This document shows positions 34,339 through 42,446 of a DNA stretch of 62,500 nt, in pieces. The notes beneath the pieces were generated by a model. It saw only the letters and a program-made list of their open reading frames with translations, was not told the origin of the DNA and searched no databases. The stretch comes from Alloyangia pacifica. GTDB taxonomy: Bacteria > Pseudomonadota > Alphaproteobacteria > Rhodobacterales > Rhodobacteraceae. The stretch's first letter is position 1, and each line of letters starts with the position of its first letter. Position numbers and translations under genes: made by a program. The stretch is from the NCBI RefSeq assembly GCF_003111685.1, contig NZ_CP022192.1:1-62500 (forward strand), read 5' to 3'.

Positions 34339-35704
34339 GGTTCCCGGACTTCTGGTCTCGGCGCCCTCGTCGGGCACCGGCAAGACCACGGTGATGCTGG
34401 GGCTGCTGCGGGCGCTGGCGGAGGACGGCTTGGCGGTTCAGCCCTTCAAGTCCGGCCCCGACTACATCGACCCGGCCTTCCACCGCGCCGCCAGCGGGCG
34501 GCCAAGCTTCAACCTCGACGGCTGGGCCATGGGACCACACCTCTGGCAGGCGATCGCGGCGCAGGCGGCGGGGGCGGACATCAGCCTCGCCGAGGGCTCG
34601 ATGGGGCTCTACGACGGGGTCGCCACGCGCGGTCAGCAGGGCTTTGGCAGCAGCGCCGAGACGGCGCGGGCGATGGGCTGGCCGGTGGTGCTGGTGCTCG
34701 ACGTGGGCGGTCAGGCGCAATCCGCCGCCGCAACGGCGCTGGGGTTCCGGCAGTACATGCCCGATCTGCCCTTCGCCGGGGTGATCCTCAACCGCGTTGC
34801 CTCGCCCCGCCACGAGCGGCTCACGCGGCTCGGGATGGAGCGCGCCGGGCTGCCGGTGCTCGGCGTGCTGCCCCGGCGCGGCGACCTGACCCTGCCGGAG
34901 CGGCACCTTGGCCTCATTCAGGCCGTGGAGCATCCGGACCTCGAAGCCGCCATCGCCGGTTATGCCGCCTTCCTGCGCGAGCACGTGGACCTTGCCGCGC
35001 TCCGCACCGCCGCGGCGGGCGGGCCGTTTCCCGAGGATGCGCCAGCCCTGCCCAGACCCCCGGCGCAGCGCATCGCGCTGGCGCAGGACGCGGCCTTTTC
35101 CTTCACCTATCCGCACCTTCTCGAAGGCTGGCGCGCCGCCGGGGCCGAGGTCCTGCCGTTCTCGCCGCTCGCCGATGAGCCGCCCGCCGCCGGGGCCGAT
35201 CTGGTCTGGCTGCCCGGAGGCTACCCCGAACTGCACGCCGGGCGCCTTGCCGCCGCCGACACCTTCCGCGCCGGGTTGCGCCGCCATGCCGAGACGCGCC
35301 CCGTCCACGGCGAGTGCGGCGGCTACATGGCCCTTGGCGCGGGGCTGATCGACAAAGGCGGCAGGCGGCACGAAATGGCGGGCCTGCTGGGCCTCGTCAC
35401 CAGCTACGAGACCCGCAAGTTTCACTTGGGCTATCGCCGCGCGGTGCTGCGCGCGCCGATGCCGGGCTTCGACGCCGGGGCGGCGCTGCGCGGCCATGAG
35501 TTCCATTACTCCACCATTTTGGAGCAACCCGACCCGCCGCTGGCCGAGGTCGCCGATGCCGATGGCGCCCCGGTGGCCGAGACCGGCTCGCGGCGCGGGC
35601 AGGTCACGGGAACCTTCTTTCACCTGATTTCGGCGGAGGAGCCGTCTGCCCCCCGCGCACAAGCACAAGAGGAGGCGCGCATCCAGACCAAAGCACGGCG
35701 CTGA
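34331..35704 (+). CDS. cobB: hydrogenobyrinic acid a,c-diamide synthase (CobB)
   Basis: A 457-residue glutamine-dependent amidase that converts the a and c carboxylates, giving the CobN substrate. The N-terminal ATPase domain has [11 protein letters not shown] at residues 10-20 and [11 protein letters not shown]. The C-terminal glutamine amidotransferase domain has the nucleophile C329 in [11 protein letters not shown]. It is the last gene before the second riboswitch, so the operon from DUF1636 to cobB ends here or reads on into riboswitch 2. Confidence 0.95.
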   Translation: MAEVPGLLVSAPSSGTGKTTVMLGLLRALAEDGLAVQPFKSGPDYIDPAFHRAASGRPSFNLDGWAMGPHLWQAIAAQAAGADISLAEGSMGLYDGVATRGQQGFGSSAETARAMGWPVVLVLDVGGQAQSAAATALGFRQYMPDLPFAGVILNRVASPRHERLTRLGMERAGLPVLGVLPRRGDLTLPERHLGLIQAVEHPDLEAAIAGYAAFLREHVDLAALRTAAAGGPFPEDAPALPRPPAQRIALAQDAAFSFTYPHLLEGWRAAGAEVLPFSPLADEPPAAGADLVWLPGGYPELHAGRLAAADTFRAGLRRHAETRPVHGECGGYMALGAGLIDKGGRRHEMAGLLGLVTSYETRKFHLGYRRAVLRAPMPGFDAGAALRGHEFHYSTILEQPDPPLAEVADADGAPVAETGSRRGQVTGTFFHLISAEEPSAPRAQAQEEARIQTKARR

Positions 35705-35713
35705 GCCGACCCC

Positions 35714-35875
35714 GCATGGTGTCCCGCACGGGACGCAAGGGAACCGGGTGAGAGGCCCGGACTGCCCCCGCAACTGTAAGCGAGGAGCGCCGAGGAAGAT
35801 CCACTGGCAGGCATGCCGGGAAGGGCCGAGGCGCGACGATCCGCGAGTCAGGAAACCTGCCATGCGACCCCCTTT
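35714..35875 (+). ncRNA. cobalamin riboswitch 2 (upstream of cbiM-like and cobF)
   Basis: A second adenosylcobalamin riboswitch, starting 10 bases after the cobB stop. The closing helix pairs GCATGG at 35714-35719 with CCATGC at 35870-35875. The B12 box is AGTCAGGAAACCTGCC at 35856-35871. GACTGCCCCCGCAACTGTAAG and the CCACTGG...GGGAAGG arm lie between. It faces right and leads to the CbiM-like gene after 57 bases. It lets the transport gene and cobF respond to cobalamin independently of the upstream operon. Confidence 0.94.
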
Positions 35876-35932
35876 CCCGCCCTCAGGGGCAATTTCGCTG
35901 CCGGTGGGGCAGCCACACGTAAAGGAAATATC

Positions 35933-36607
35933 ATGCATATCGAACCCGGCGTCGTAGACGGCGCCAAACTTGCCTTCGCCGCCGTCACCGCGGCAGGCGC
36001 CGCGGGCTATACCGCCAAGCTCGCCGCAGAGGACGCGGCGCGCAGCAATCTCGTTTCGCTCGCCGCGCGCACGCTGATGGCCGCCGTTGGCACCTTCGTT
36101 TTCTTCGAGGTGCTGCCGCACTTCCCGGTCGGTGTCTCTGAGGTGCATTTCATCCTCGGCTCGACACTTTTCCTGCTGCTCGGCACCGCGCCCGCCGCGA
36201 TGGGTCTGGCGCTGGGTCTGCTGGTGCAGGGGCTGTTCTTCGCGCCCAGCGACCTGCCGATGTATTTCGTCAATGTCACCACGCTTCTGGTGCCGCTCTT
36301 TGCAACCGCGGCGCTCGCCCGTCGTGTGGTGCCCGCCGACACGGCCTATGTGGACCTGCGCTATGCCGACGTGCTGAAGCTCTCGGGTGTGTTCCAGGCC
36401 GGGGTCGTCGCCTGGGTCGCCTTCTGGGTCTTCTACGGCCAGGGCGTCTCGGCCGAGACCTTCGGCGCGGTGCTGACCTTCGGCGGCGCCTACATGCTGG
36501 TGCTGCTGATCGAGCCGCTGGCCGATCTCGCCGCGCTTGCCGCCGCGAAATCGCTGCGCGACACCGGGCTCGGCCGGCTCTTCGCGCCAAGGCTCTATAC
36601 CGCCTGA
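35933..36607 (+). CDS. CbiM-like energy-coupling-factor permease (cobalt uptake), solitary
   Basis: A 224-residue membrane protein of the CbiM/NikM family. The N-terminal Met-His (MHIEPGVV) is the known Co2+/Ni2+-binding start, and GVSEVHFILGSTLFLLLG supplies the second conserved histidine. Six to seven hydrophobic spans follow. The ATG follows AAAGGAAAT. No cbiN, cbiQ or cbiO partner is present; the next gene is cobF. It lies directly behind riboswitch 2, which fits cobalt import for cobalamin synthesis. Whether it works alone or with ECF parts elsewhere is open. Confidence 0.85.
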   Translation: MHIEPGVVDGAKLAFAAVTAAGAAGYTAKLAAEDAARSNLVSLAARTLMAAVGTFVFFEVLPHFPVGVSEVHFILGSTLFLLLGTAPAAMGLALGLLVQGLFFAPSDLPMYFVNVTTLLVPLFATAALARRVVPADTAYVDLRYADVLKLSGVFQAGVVAWVAFWVFYGQGVSAETFGAVLTFGGAYMLVLLIEPLADLAALAAAKSLRDTGLGRLFAPRLYTA

Positions 36608-36612
36608 CCAAG

Positions 36613-36639
36613 CGCCCGGTCCCCAGAGCGGGGCCGGGC
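36613..36639 (+). repeat. GC hairpin between the cbiM-like gene and cobF
   Basis: An inverted repeat with GCCCGG(T)CCCC and GGGGCCGGGC arms around a 5-base loop fills most of the 53-base gap. One T bulges in the left arm. There is no U run. It may reduce or separate cobF expression; the role is inferred. Confidence 0.35.
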
Positions 36640-36660
36640 ACCCACCGCAAGGACAACTCC

Positions 36661-37413
36661 ATGATCCAGGACCTCTGGCTTGTCGGCATCGGCACCGGCA
36701 GCCCCGGCCATGTGACCCTCGAGGGGGTGCAGGCGCTGCGCGACGCGGCGGTCATCCTGCTGCCGCTGAAGGGCGAGGCGAAAGACGACCTCCGGGCACT
36801 GCGCCAGGTGATCCTCGAGGCCGCGGGCACAAACGCCGAGATCCGCACCTTCACCTACCCCGTGCGCGATCCGGCGCTTCCCTATGTCGAGCGCGTCGCC
36901 GCCTGGCACGACGAGATCGCCCGGCGCTGGATCGCGGCGCTGCACGGCGCGCCGGAGGGGCCGGTCGCCCTGCTGGTCTGGGGAGATCCCGCGCTCTACG
37001 ACAGCACGCTGCGCATCGCCGGGCGCCTGCTGCCGCCCCCGAGGCTGCGGGTGGTCCCCGGCATCACCGCGATCCAGGCGCTGACCGCCGCCCATGCGAT
37101 CCCGCTCAACAGCGTGAACGGCGCGGTAAAACTCACCACCGGGCGGCGCCTCCGCGCGCAGGGCTGGCCCTCGAGCGAGGAGACCGTGGTGGTGATGCTC
37201 GACGGGGAATGCAGCTTCGCGGGGCTCCCTGCCGAGGGGCTGCACATCTGGTGGGGGGCCTACCTCGGCAGCCCGGCGCAGATCCTCCGCTCCGGCCCGC
37301 TGGCCGAGGTCGCGCAGGAGATCATCGCCCTGCGGCAGACGGCGCGGGCGAAGCATGGCTGGATCATGGACACCTACCTGCTTCGCCGTGCCTCCGCGGA
37401 CGGCGCAGACTGA
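36661..37413 (+). CDS. cobF: precorrin-6A synthase, deacetylating (CobF)
   Basis: A 250-residue SAM-dependent methylase that adds the C1 methyl and releases acetate, specific to the aerobic pathway. The N-terminal LWLVGIGTGSPGHVTLEGVQAL, LLPLKGEAKDDL, LVWGDPALYDSTLRIAGRLL and PGITAIQALTAAHAIPLN are standard for CobF. It is the last gene of the cobalamin locus and lies behind riboswitch 2. A strong hairpin follows 60 bases downstream. Confidence 0.96.
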   Translation: MIQDLWLVGIGTGSPGHVTLEGVQALRDAAVILLPLKGEAKDDLRALRQVILEAAGTNAEIRTFTYPVRDPALPYVERVAAWHDEIARRWIAALHGAPEGPVALLVWGDPALYDSTLRIAGRLLPPPRLRVVPGITAIQALTAAHAIPLNSVNGAVKLTTGRRLRAQGWPSSEETVVVMLDGECSFAGLPAEGLHIWWGAYLGSPAQILRSGPLAEVAQEIIALRQTARAKHGWIMDTYLLRRASADGAD

Positions 37414-37472
37414 CGCCTGCGTGTCCGACGACCGGATCCCGGCCCTTCGTCCCCGGAAGCCCCAAACGAAAA

Positions 37473-37498
37473 GCCTTGGTGCCGGAAAGCACCAAGGC
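37473..37498. terminator. 10-bp perfect hairpin downstream of cobF
   Basis: GCCTTGGTGC and GCACCAAGGC pair perfectly around a 6-base CGGAAA loop. On the plus strand the stem is followed by GAAAGGTTCTC. On the minus strand it is followed by TTTTCGTTT, so the U tract is better leftward. It probably ends the cob transcripts from the left and could also stop antisense reading. Confidence 0.6.
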
Positions 37499-37612
37499 GA
37501 AAGGTTCTCAAATGAGCTGCGGCGCCACCACTCACGGATACTCGTCAAAAAGGCACTCTTGACCTAACGCCACGTCGGGTGCGTAGCACGGAGCTCACCT
37601 GACTCCAAGAGA

Positions 37613-37627
37613 TTATCAAATTGATAA
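37613..37627. promoter_or_regulatory. 15-bp perfect palindrome TTATCAAATTGATAA upstream of winged-helix gene
   Basis: A perfect 7+1+7 inverted repeat in the 280-base gap between cobF and the small winged-helix gene, 67 bases before that gene's ATG. It is AT-rich in a GC-rich background. It is not an FNR box, whose half sites are in the opposite orientation. It may be an operator for the adjacent regulator-like protein; that is inferred. Confidence 0.45.
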
Positions 37628-37694
37628 AGTTAACTGGGCGGCGACCTGTGACATTTCTTGACCCCATGGCCGCGCTGCGCAAAGACTTGCTGCC

Positions 37695-38012
37695 ATGAAC
37701 AAACTCAGCTCCATCCTTCAGCTCCGCGAGATGCTGCGCCAGCTCGAGCGCGATGTCGGTCTCGAAGATCTCAGCCGCCTGGAACGCGACGTGCTCCTTG
37801 CCGCGCATGGACTTTGCGAGCGGCCCGGCGACGTGATCAGCTCCGAGCAGATCCGCGACCATGCGCTGGTCCGCTGCACCGCGCAGGCGACCTTCTACCG
37901 GGCCATCCGCACCCTTCTCGACCGCGGGCTTCTGGAACGGGCGGCGGACACCAAGGCGCGGGCCTACGTCGTGCGGAGCGACCTTGTCGGCGCGCCGCTG
38001 CCGCTGAGCTGA
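37695..38012 (+). CDS. small winged-helix DNA-binding protein, unknown role
   Basis: A 105-residue protein. The central EDLSRLERDVLLAAHGLCERPGDVISSEQIRDHALVRCTAQATFYRAIRTLLDRGLLERA has the helix, helix-turn-helix and wing order of MarR/DUF-type winged helices. No effector domain is present. It begins 67 bases after a perfect palindrome and is followed 24 bases later by a MASE1-like membrane protein. I do not recognise a named family. It could be an autoregulator or part of a small signalling pair. Confidence 0.65.
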   Translation: MNKLSSILQLREMLRQLERDVGLEDLSRLERDVLLAAHGLCERPGDVISSEQIRDHALVRCTAQATFYRAIRTLLDRGLLERAADTKARAYVVRSDLVGAPLPLS

Positions 38013-38036
38013 GCCCCTGCCCCGCGCGCGCCCGAC

Positions 38037-38615
38037 ATGACGGTCCTACAGAACTTCTCCGTGGTGATCCTGGCCTATGTCCTCGCACACGGCCTGACCG
38101 CGCTTCTGATCACCCCGGTGCAGTCGCGGCTCATGCCGGAGCTCACCATCTTTGCCAGCCTGGCCTACCTGCCGCATGGCGTGCGGGTGCTCTCGACCTG
38201 GCTGCTCGGCAAGCGGGCCTTCTTGCCGCTGTTTCTGGGCGCCTTCCTGTCGGAGGCCCTCTTCACGCGGGCGGAGATCAGCACCCCGACCCAGCCGCTG
38301 ATCCTGCTGTCCATCGCCGTGGGCGCGGCCTCGGCGCCCCTCGCCTTCGAGGCAATGGCGCTGGCCGGGCGGCGCGTCTACGCCGTGCAGCGGGCGCGAA
38401 TTCACTGGAAGTGGCTGCTGCTGGCAGGGGCGCTGGCCTCGGTGATCAACTCGGCGGGCCAGTCGCTGGTGTTCTCGGGGCATATCCTGCCCGACGACTC
38501 GGTGGCGGTCGTGGCGATCTACGCGGTGGGCGACTTGATCGGGCTGATCGCCACCACGCTGGCGCTGATGCTGATCTTCCGCTGGATCCGCCTGTTCCTG
38601 AACCGCGCGCGTTAG
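38037..38615 (+). CDS. MASE1-like integral membrane protein without an output domain
   Basis: A 192-residue membrane protein with about five to six hydrophobic spans. The AYLPHGVRVLSTWLLGKRAFLPLFLGAFLSEALF stretch resembles the MASE1 sensory domain. MASE1 normally sits in front of a histidine kinase or GGDEF domain. Here the protein ends after the membrane part (RWIRLFLNRAR). It may be a free-standing sensor or a remnant. The stop region overlaps the convergent SDR gene by 4 bases. Confidence 0.6.
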   Translation: MTVLQNFSVVILAYVLAHGLTALLITPVQSRLMPELTIFASLAYLPHGVRVLSTWLLGKRAFLPLFLGAFLSEALFTRAEISTPTQPLILLSIAVGAASAPLAFEAMALAGRRVYAVQRARIHWKWLLLAGALASVINSAGQSLVFSGHILPDDSVAVVAIYAVGDLIGLIATTLALMLIFRWIRLFLNRAR

Positions 38616-39364
38616 ACCCGCAGCGCAGGAAGGCCCACCCCGGTCGACTGGAAGCCGCCGTCCGAGGCAATGGTCTGCCCGGTCACGTAGCTGGCCTTGT
38701 CCGAGCAGAGGAAGACGATCACCGAGGCGATCTCATCCTCCGAGCCATAGCGATTGAGCGGGATGGCGTCGTGATAGGCCGCGATGATCTCGGGCGAATG
38801 CACCGCCATGGCCAGCTTGGTGCGCACCGGACCCGGCGCCACGCAGTTGGCGCGGATGCCATATTCACCCAGTTCCGCCGCCTGCTGCTGGGTGAGCTGG
38901 ATCACCCCGGCCTTCGAGGTGCCATAGGCCACCCGCAGCGTCGAGGCACGCAGGCCCGAGATCGACGCGATGTTGACGATGGCGCCCTGCACCTGCTTGA
39001 GGTGCGGGATCGCCGCCTGCGAGCAGAGGAACACGCCGTCGAGATTGGTCGCCATGACGGTACGCCAGCGCTCGAAGGTGGTCTCTTCGATGGGGCCGAA
39101 ATCCGCGACCCCGGCGTTGTTCACCAGCGCGTCGATGCGACCGAAAGCTTCGGCCACCTCGGCGATCATCGCCGCCACCTGGTCCGGCTGCGAGACGTCG
39201 CAGACCACCGGCAGCACGTTCTCGAGCTGCCCGGCCTCCGCCATCAGCACCTCCGCGTCCCGGTCGATCATCGCCACGCGGCGACCCTCGGAAAGGAACT
39301 GCTTGGTAGTCGCAAGCCCGATGCCGCGCGCGGCGCCGGTGACGATGGCTGTCTTCTGGGTCAT
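38612..39364 (-). CDS. SDR-family NAD(P)-dependent oxidoreductase
   Basis: A 250-residue classical short-chain dehydrogenase. TGAARGIG at about residues 9-16 binds the cofactor, NNAG follows, and the catalytic Ser (IASISG) and YxxxK (YGTSK) are in place. Asp after the second strand (MIDRD) suggests NAD+. It is the last gene of the leftward TRAP operon, 10 bases after dctM, so it probably oxidises or reduces the imported compound. The substrate is unknown. Confidence 0.92.
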   Translation of the reverse strand: MTQKTAIVTGAARGIGLATTKQFLSEGRRVAMIDRDAEVLMAEAGQLENVLPVVCDVSQPDQVAAMIAEVAEAFGRIDALVNNAGVADFGPIEETTFERWRTVMATNLDGVFLCSQAAIPHLKQVQGAIVNIASISGLRASTLRVAYGTSKAGVIQLTQQQAAELGEYGIRANCVAPGPVRTKLAMAVHSPEIIAAYHDAIPLNRYGSEDEIASVIVFLCSDKASYVTGQTIASDGGFQSTGVGLPALRV

Positions 39365-39374
39365 GGAGGACTCC

Positions 39375-40703
39375 TCAGTTGGCGGGGCCGAGCAGGCCGA
39401 GGGAAAGTTGCGGGAAGGCGCCGATCACCGCCAGCCCGATCAGGCACACCAGCAGGAAGGGCATGGCGCCGCGGGCGACGCGCTCGATCGGCAGGCGGGT
39501 GACATTGGCGGCGACATAGAGGTTGATGCCGACCGGCGGCGTGATCAGCCCGATGGCGAGGTTCACCATCACCAGCACGCCGAACCAGACCGGATCCCAG
39601 CCCAGCTCGCGCACCACCGGCATGAAGATCGGCAGGCAGATGAACATCACCGTCACCGCATCCATGAACATGCCGGCGATCAGCAGGATCAGCATGATGA
39701 CCAGCAGGATCACGCCCTCGTTGCCGGAAAGGCCGAGCAGGGCGCCCGAGTAGCTGCCGACCAGATCCTCGACCGTCACCACCCAACCGAAGAGGCTGGC
39801 ATAGGCGACCACGAGCATCACCGTGGCCGAGGAGGCGGCGGCGTTGGACAGCGAATTGTAGAGCCCGTCGAGGGTGAGCGTGCGGTAGATCAGCCCGCCC
39901 ACCAGCAGCGCGTAGACCGTGGCGACCAGCGCGGCCTCGGTGGGGGTGAAGACGCCCGAGTAGATGCCTCCGAGGATGACGACGGGGGTCATCAGCCCCC
40001 AGAAGCTGTCCTTGAACGACAGCCACAGGCGCTGGCCATAGGGCTTGTCCGCATGCGGCATGGGGCTCAGCTTTTCCAGCGCGGCGGCGCGACCGGATTG
40101 CGGCTTGGCGAAGGGCAGCGTGAGCAGCATCATCACGCCCATGAACAGCCCGGGCAGGATGGCGGCGAGGAAGAGGTGCGAGATCGAGGTCTCGGCGATC
40201 ACCCCGTAGATAACCAGCCCGATCGACGGCGGGATGACGATCGACAGCGCAGCCCCGGTGCAGACCAGACCCGCGGCATAGGCCTTGGGATAACCGTCTT
40301 CTTCCATGCCCTTGATGATCATCGGCCCGATCGCGGCGACCGAGGCCGGGCCGGAGCCGCTCACCGCGCCCCAGAAGAGGCACACGGTTGTGCCGACGAC
40401 ACCCATGCCACCCGGGGTTGCGCCGATGAGCACCCGGAAGAAGCGGATCATCCGCTCGGCGATGCCAAGCGAGCCCATCAGCGTACCGGCAAGGATGAAG
40501 AACGGAATGGCCAGCAGCGAGAACTTGGTGATGCCGGTGGCAATGAGGTCGCCCGCAAGCTCGAGCCCGAAGCCGATCTGCCACATGGCGTAGATCGCCG
40601 ACAGGCCCAGCGAGAAGGCCACCGGCACGCGCAGCGCCAGCAGGAGGAAGAACAGGATCACCATCTCGGTGCCCGCGGGCAGGCCGGGGAAGAGATCAAA
40701 CAT
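39375..40703 (-). CDS. dctM: TRAP transporter large permease, DctM family
   Basis: A 442-residue membrane transporter subunit with about twelve hydrophobic spans. Family marks are LALRVPVAFSLGLSAIYAMW, PFFILAGTLMGSLGIAERMIRF, LFWGAVSGSGPASVAAIGPMII and the C-terminal LITPPVGINLYVAANVT. It overlaps dctQ by 8 bases. It couples Na+ entry to import of an organic acid from the DctP protein encoded at 41259-42263. Confidence 0.94.
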   Translation of the reverse strand: MFDLFPGLPAGTEMVILFFLLLALRVPVAFSLGLSAIYAMWQIGFGLELAGDLIATGITKFSLLAIPFFILAGTLMGSLGIAERMIRFFRVLIGATPGGMGVVGTTVCLFWGAVSGSGPASVAAIGPMIIKGMEEDGYPKAYAAGLVCTGAALSIVIPPSIGLVIYGVIAETSISHLFLAAILPGLFMGVMMLLTLPFAKPQSGRAAALEKLSPMPHADKPYGQRLWLSFKDSFWGLMTPVVILGGIYSGVFTPTEAALVATVYALLVGGLIYRTLTLDGLYNSLSNAAASSATVMLVVAYASLFGWVVTVEDLVGSYSGALLGLSGNEGVILLVIMLILLIAGMFMDAVTVMFICLPIFMPVVRELGWDPVWFGVLVMVNLAIGLITPPVGINLYVAANVTRLPIERVARGAMPFLLVCLIGLAVIGAFPQLSLGLLGPAN

Positions 40704-41184
40704 CGGGAATCACCTCGTCGTCCTCGCCGGTGCGCCAGACCACCCAGGCGTGCTGCAGGTAGCGGATCAGCACCAGCGCGAAGCCGAAGGGCACCGCGGC
40801 CTGATAGTACCACGCCGGGATCTGCAGCCCGTAGGAGCGCATGCCATTGTCCATGAGGTTGGCCACCGCCTGCCACGAGAACCACGCCGAGAGCACCAGC
40901 AGCAGCCCCGAGGCCAGCACCGAGAACGCGAACACGACCCGCCGCGCCGGGCGCGGCAGCATGTCGTGCACCAGACCCACCGCCAGATGCTCGCCGCGTC
41001 GCGCGGCGATGGCCGCGCCGAAGATGGTCAGCAGCAGGAAGCCGTTGGTCAGCAGCTCTTCGGTGGCGGCCAGCGAGTAATGCGTGCCGTAGCGCACCAC
41101 CACATTGGCAAAGCCGAGAAAGGTCATAGCCAGGAAGAGCACCGCGCAGATGATCTTCTCGGCCTCGCGCAGGATGAAGGCCAT
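40696..41184 (-). CDS. dctQ: TRAP transporter small permease, DctQ family
   Basis: A 162-residue protein with four hydrophobic spans and the family's FANVVVRYGTHYSLAATEELLTNGFLLLTIFGAAIAARRGEHLAV pattern, including the Glu-Glu pair in helix 2 and RRGEH. It stands in the usual dctP-dctQ-dctM order. Confidence 0.92.
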   Translation of the reverse strand: MAFILREAEKIICAVLFLAMTFLGFANVVVRYGTHYSLAATEELLTNGFLLLTIFGAAIAARRGEHLAVGLVHDMLPRPARRVVFAFSVLASGLLLVLSAWFSWQAVANLMDNGMRSYGLQIPAWYYQAAVPFGFALVLIRYLQHAWVVWRTGEDDEVIPDV

Positions 41185-41223
41185 TGCCCCTCCCTTGTCA
41201 GCAGGCGTGGGTCAGGACGAAAG

Positions 41224-41247
41224 GCGTGTCCCCGCGGGGACACGCCG
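41224..41247 (-). terminator. strong hairpin between dctP and dctQ, probable attenuator
   Basis: A 24-base perfect palindrome (11-base arms GGCGTGTCCCC / GGGGACACGCC) lies 12 bases after the dctP stop. On the minus strand it is followed by TTTCGTCC. A partial terminator here would give more binding protein than permease, a known arrangement in binding-protein-dependent operons. A similar element is at 49628 in the ABC operon. Confidence 0.6.
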
Positions 41248-41258
41248 TTTTCGGAGGG

Positions 41259-42263
41259 TTACTTCGCGCCGTCGATGGCGGTCTGGAAGCTCTGCACCAA
41301 CTCGGGGCCGACCTTGGCCGCCCATTCGTCGAAGGCGGGCTGGGTGGCTTCCTTGAAGGCCGCGAGTTCCTCGGCGGAGGGTTCATAAACCTCCATGCCC
41401 TTCTCGCGCAGGAAGTCGATGCCCGAGGCGGTGGCCTCGCGGCTGATCTCGCGCTGGTAGCTCATCGCCTCTTCGGCGGCGGTCTTCAGCTTGGCCTGGG
41501 TGTCTGCGTCGTAGCTGTCCCACTTCTTCTGGCTGATGCCGATGAAGATCGGATCATAGGAATAGTGCCACGTCGTCAGGTACTTCTGCACTTCGTAGAC
41601 CTGCTGCGGAATGATCACCGCGCCGATCGGGTTTTCCTGCCCGTCGACCACGCCCTGCTGCAGCGCGGTCAGGGTCTCGCCCCACTGCATCTGCTGCGGG
41701 TTGGCGCCGAGCGCATTCATTACATCGATGTACATCGGGCCGGCGACCCGCATGTTGAGGCCCTTCATGTCCTCGGGGGACTTCACCGGACGGGTGTTGT
41801 TGGTCACCTCGCGGAAGCCGTTCTCGCCCCAGGCCAGCACGACGATGCCCTTGCCCTTGAGGATCTCTGCCAGCTTGGCACCGGGCTCGCCCTGCGTGGT
41901 CGCATCGACCTGGTCGTAATCGGCATAGAGGTAAGGCAGCGAGAAGGCCGCCATCTCGGGCACCAGCGGGGTCACGTTGATCGCAGAGGTCACCACGAGA
42001 TCGAGCGCCCCGCGGCCGACCATCTCGGCCTGGCGCATCTGGTCGCCACCGGCGAGCTGGGCGTTCGGGAAGACGCGCACGGTGATGTCGCCATCGGTGG
42101 CTTCCGAGAGCAGCTCGGCGAACTTGTCGGCGCCCTTCTGCCAGGTGGTGGTGTCGCCGGTGTTGTGCGACAGGCGCAGGGTCTCGGCGGCAGCGGCGCC
42201 GACCATCAGTGCGCCGGCGAGCACGGTTGCGAGGGCGGTGGTGCCCAGTTTCGCGAAAGTCAT
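41259..42263 (-). CDS. dctP: TRAP transporter substrate-binding protein, DctP family
   Basis: A 334-residue periplasmic protein with a signal peptide of about 26 residues ending near VGAAAA. DctP landmarks include LRLSHNTGDTTTWQKGADKFAELL at the mature N-terminus, VFPNAQLAGGDQMRQAEMVGRGALD, GLNMRVAGPMYIDVMNALGANPQQM and LTALQQGVVDGQENPIG. It is the first gene of the leftward dctPQM-SDR operon, divergent from the IclR gene. An IclR-type half-palindrome lies about 70 bases upstream of its start. Confidence 0.94.
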   Translation of the reverse strand: MTFAKLGTTALATVLAGALMVGAAAAETLRLSHNTGDTTTWQKGADKFAELLSEATDGDITVRVFPNAQLAGGDQMRQAEMVGRGALDLVVTSAINVTPLVPEMAAFSLPYLYADYDQVDATTQGEPGAKLAEILKGKGIVVLAWGENGFREVTNNTRPVKSPEDMKGLNMRVAGPMYIDVMNALGANPQQMQWGETLTALQQGVVDGQENPIGAVIIPQQVYEVQKYLTTWHYSYDPIFIGISQKKWDSYDADTQAKLKTAAEEAMSYQREISREATASGIDFLREKGMEVYEPSAEELAAFKEATQPAFDEWAAKVGPELVQSFQTAIDGAK

Positions 42264-42330
42264 TCTGTCCTCCCAGGAGTCTTGGGCCGCCCTCGGCCCC
42301 GCCCTGCGCGACCTCCCTGCCCCGCACGAC

Positions 42331-42349
42331 GATCCACATCATGGAACAG
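42331..42349. promoter_or_regulatory. candidate IclR operator, copy 1 (dctP side)
   Basis: GATCCACATCATGGAACAG shares the right half ATGGAACA with the perfect-looking copy at 42448. It lies close to where the dctP transcript should start, since TTGCAA at 42375-42380 reads as a -35 in both directions. The left half is weaker, so this is a tentative call. Confidence 0.4.
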
Positions 42350-42446
42350 TTTCATTGCCACGGACAAGAACAACTTGCAATATTCCGAAAGGATCAAAAT
42401 ATTACGGGGCAACTTTTCTAAGTCCCGCGGGAGGAGATGGACCTAG

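Noticed and set aside
37613..37627. Palindrome TTATCAAATTGATAA as an FNR/Dnr box
   Set aside because: FNR half sites are TTGAT-N4-ATCAA; here the order is ATCAA-A-TTGAT with one-base spacing, so it does not fit.
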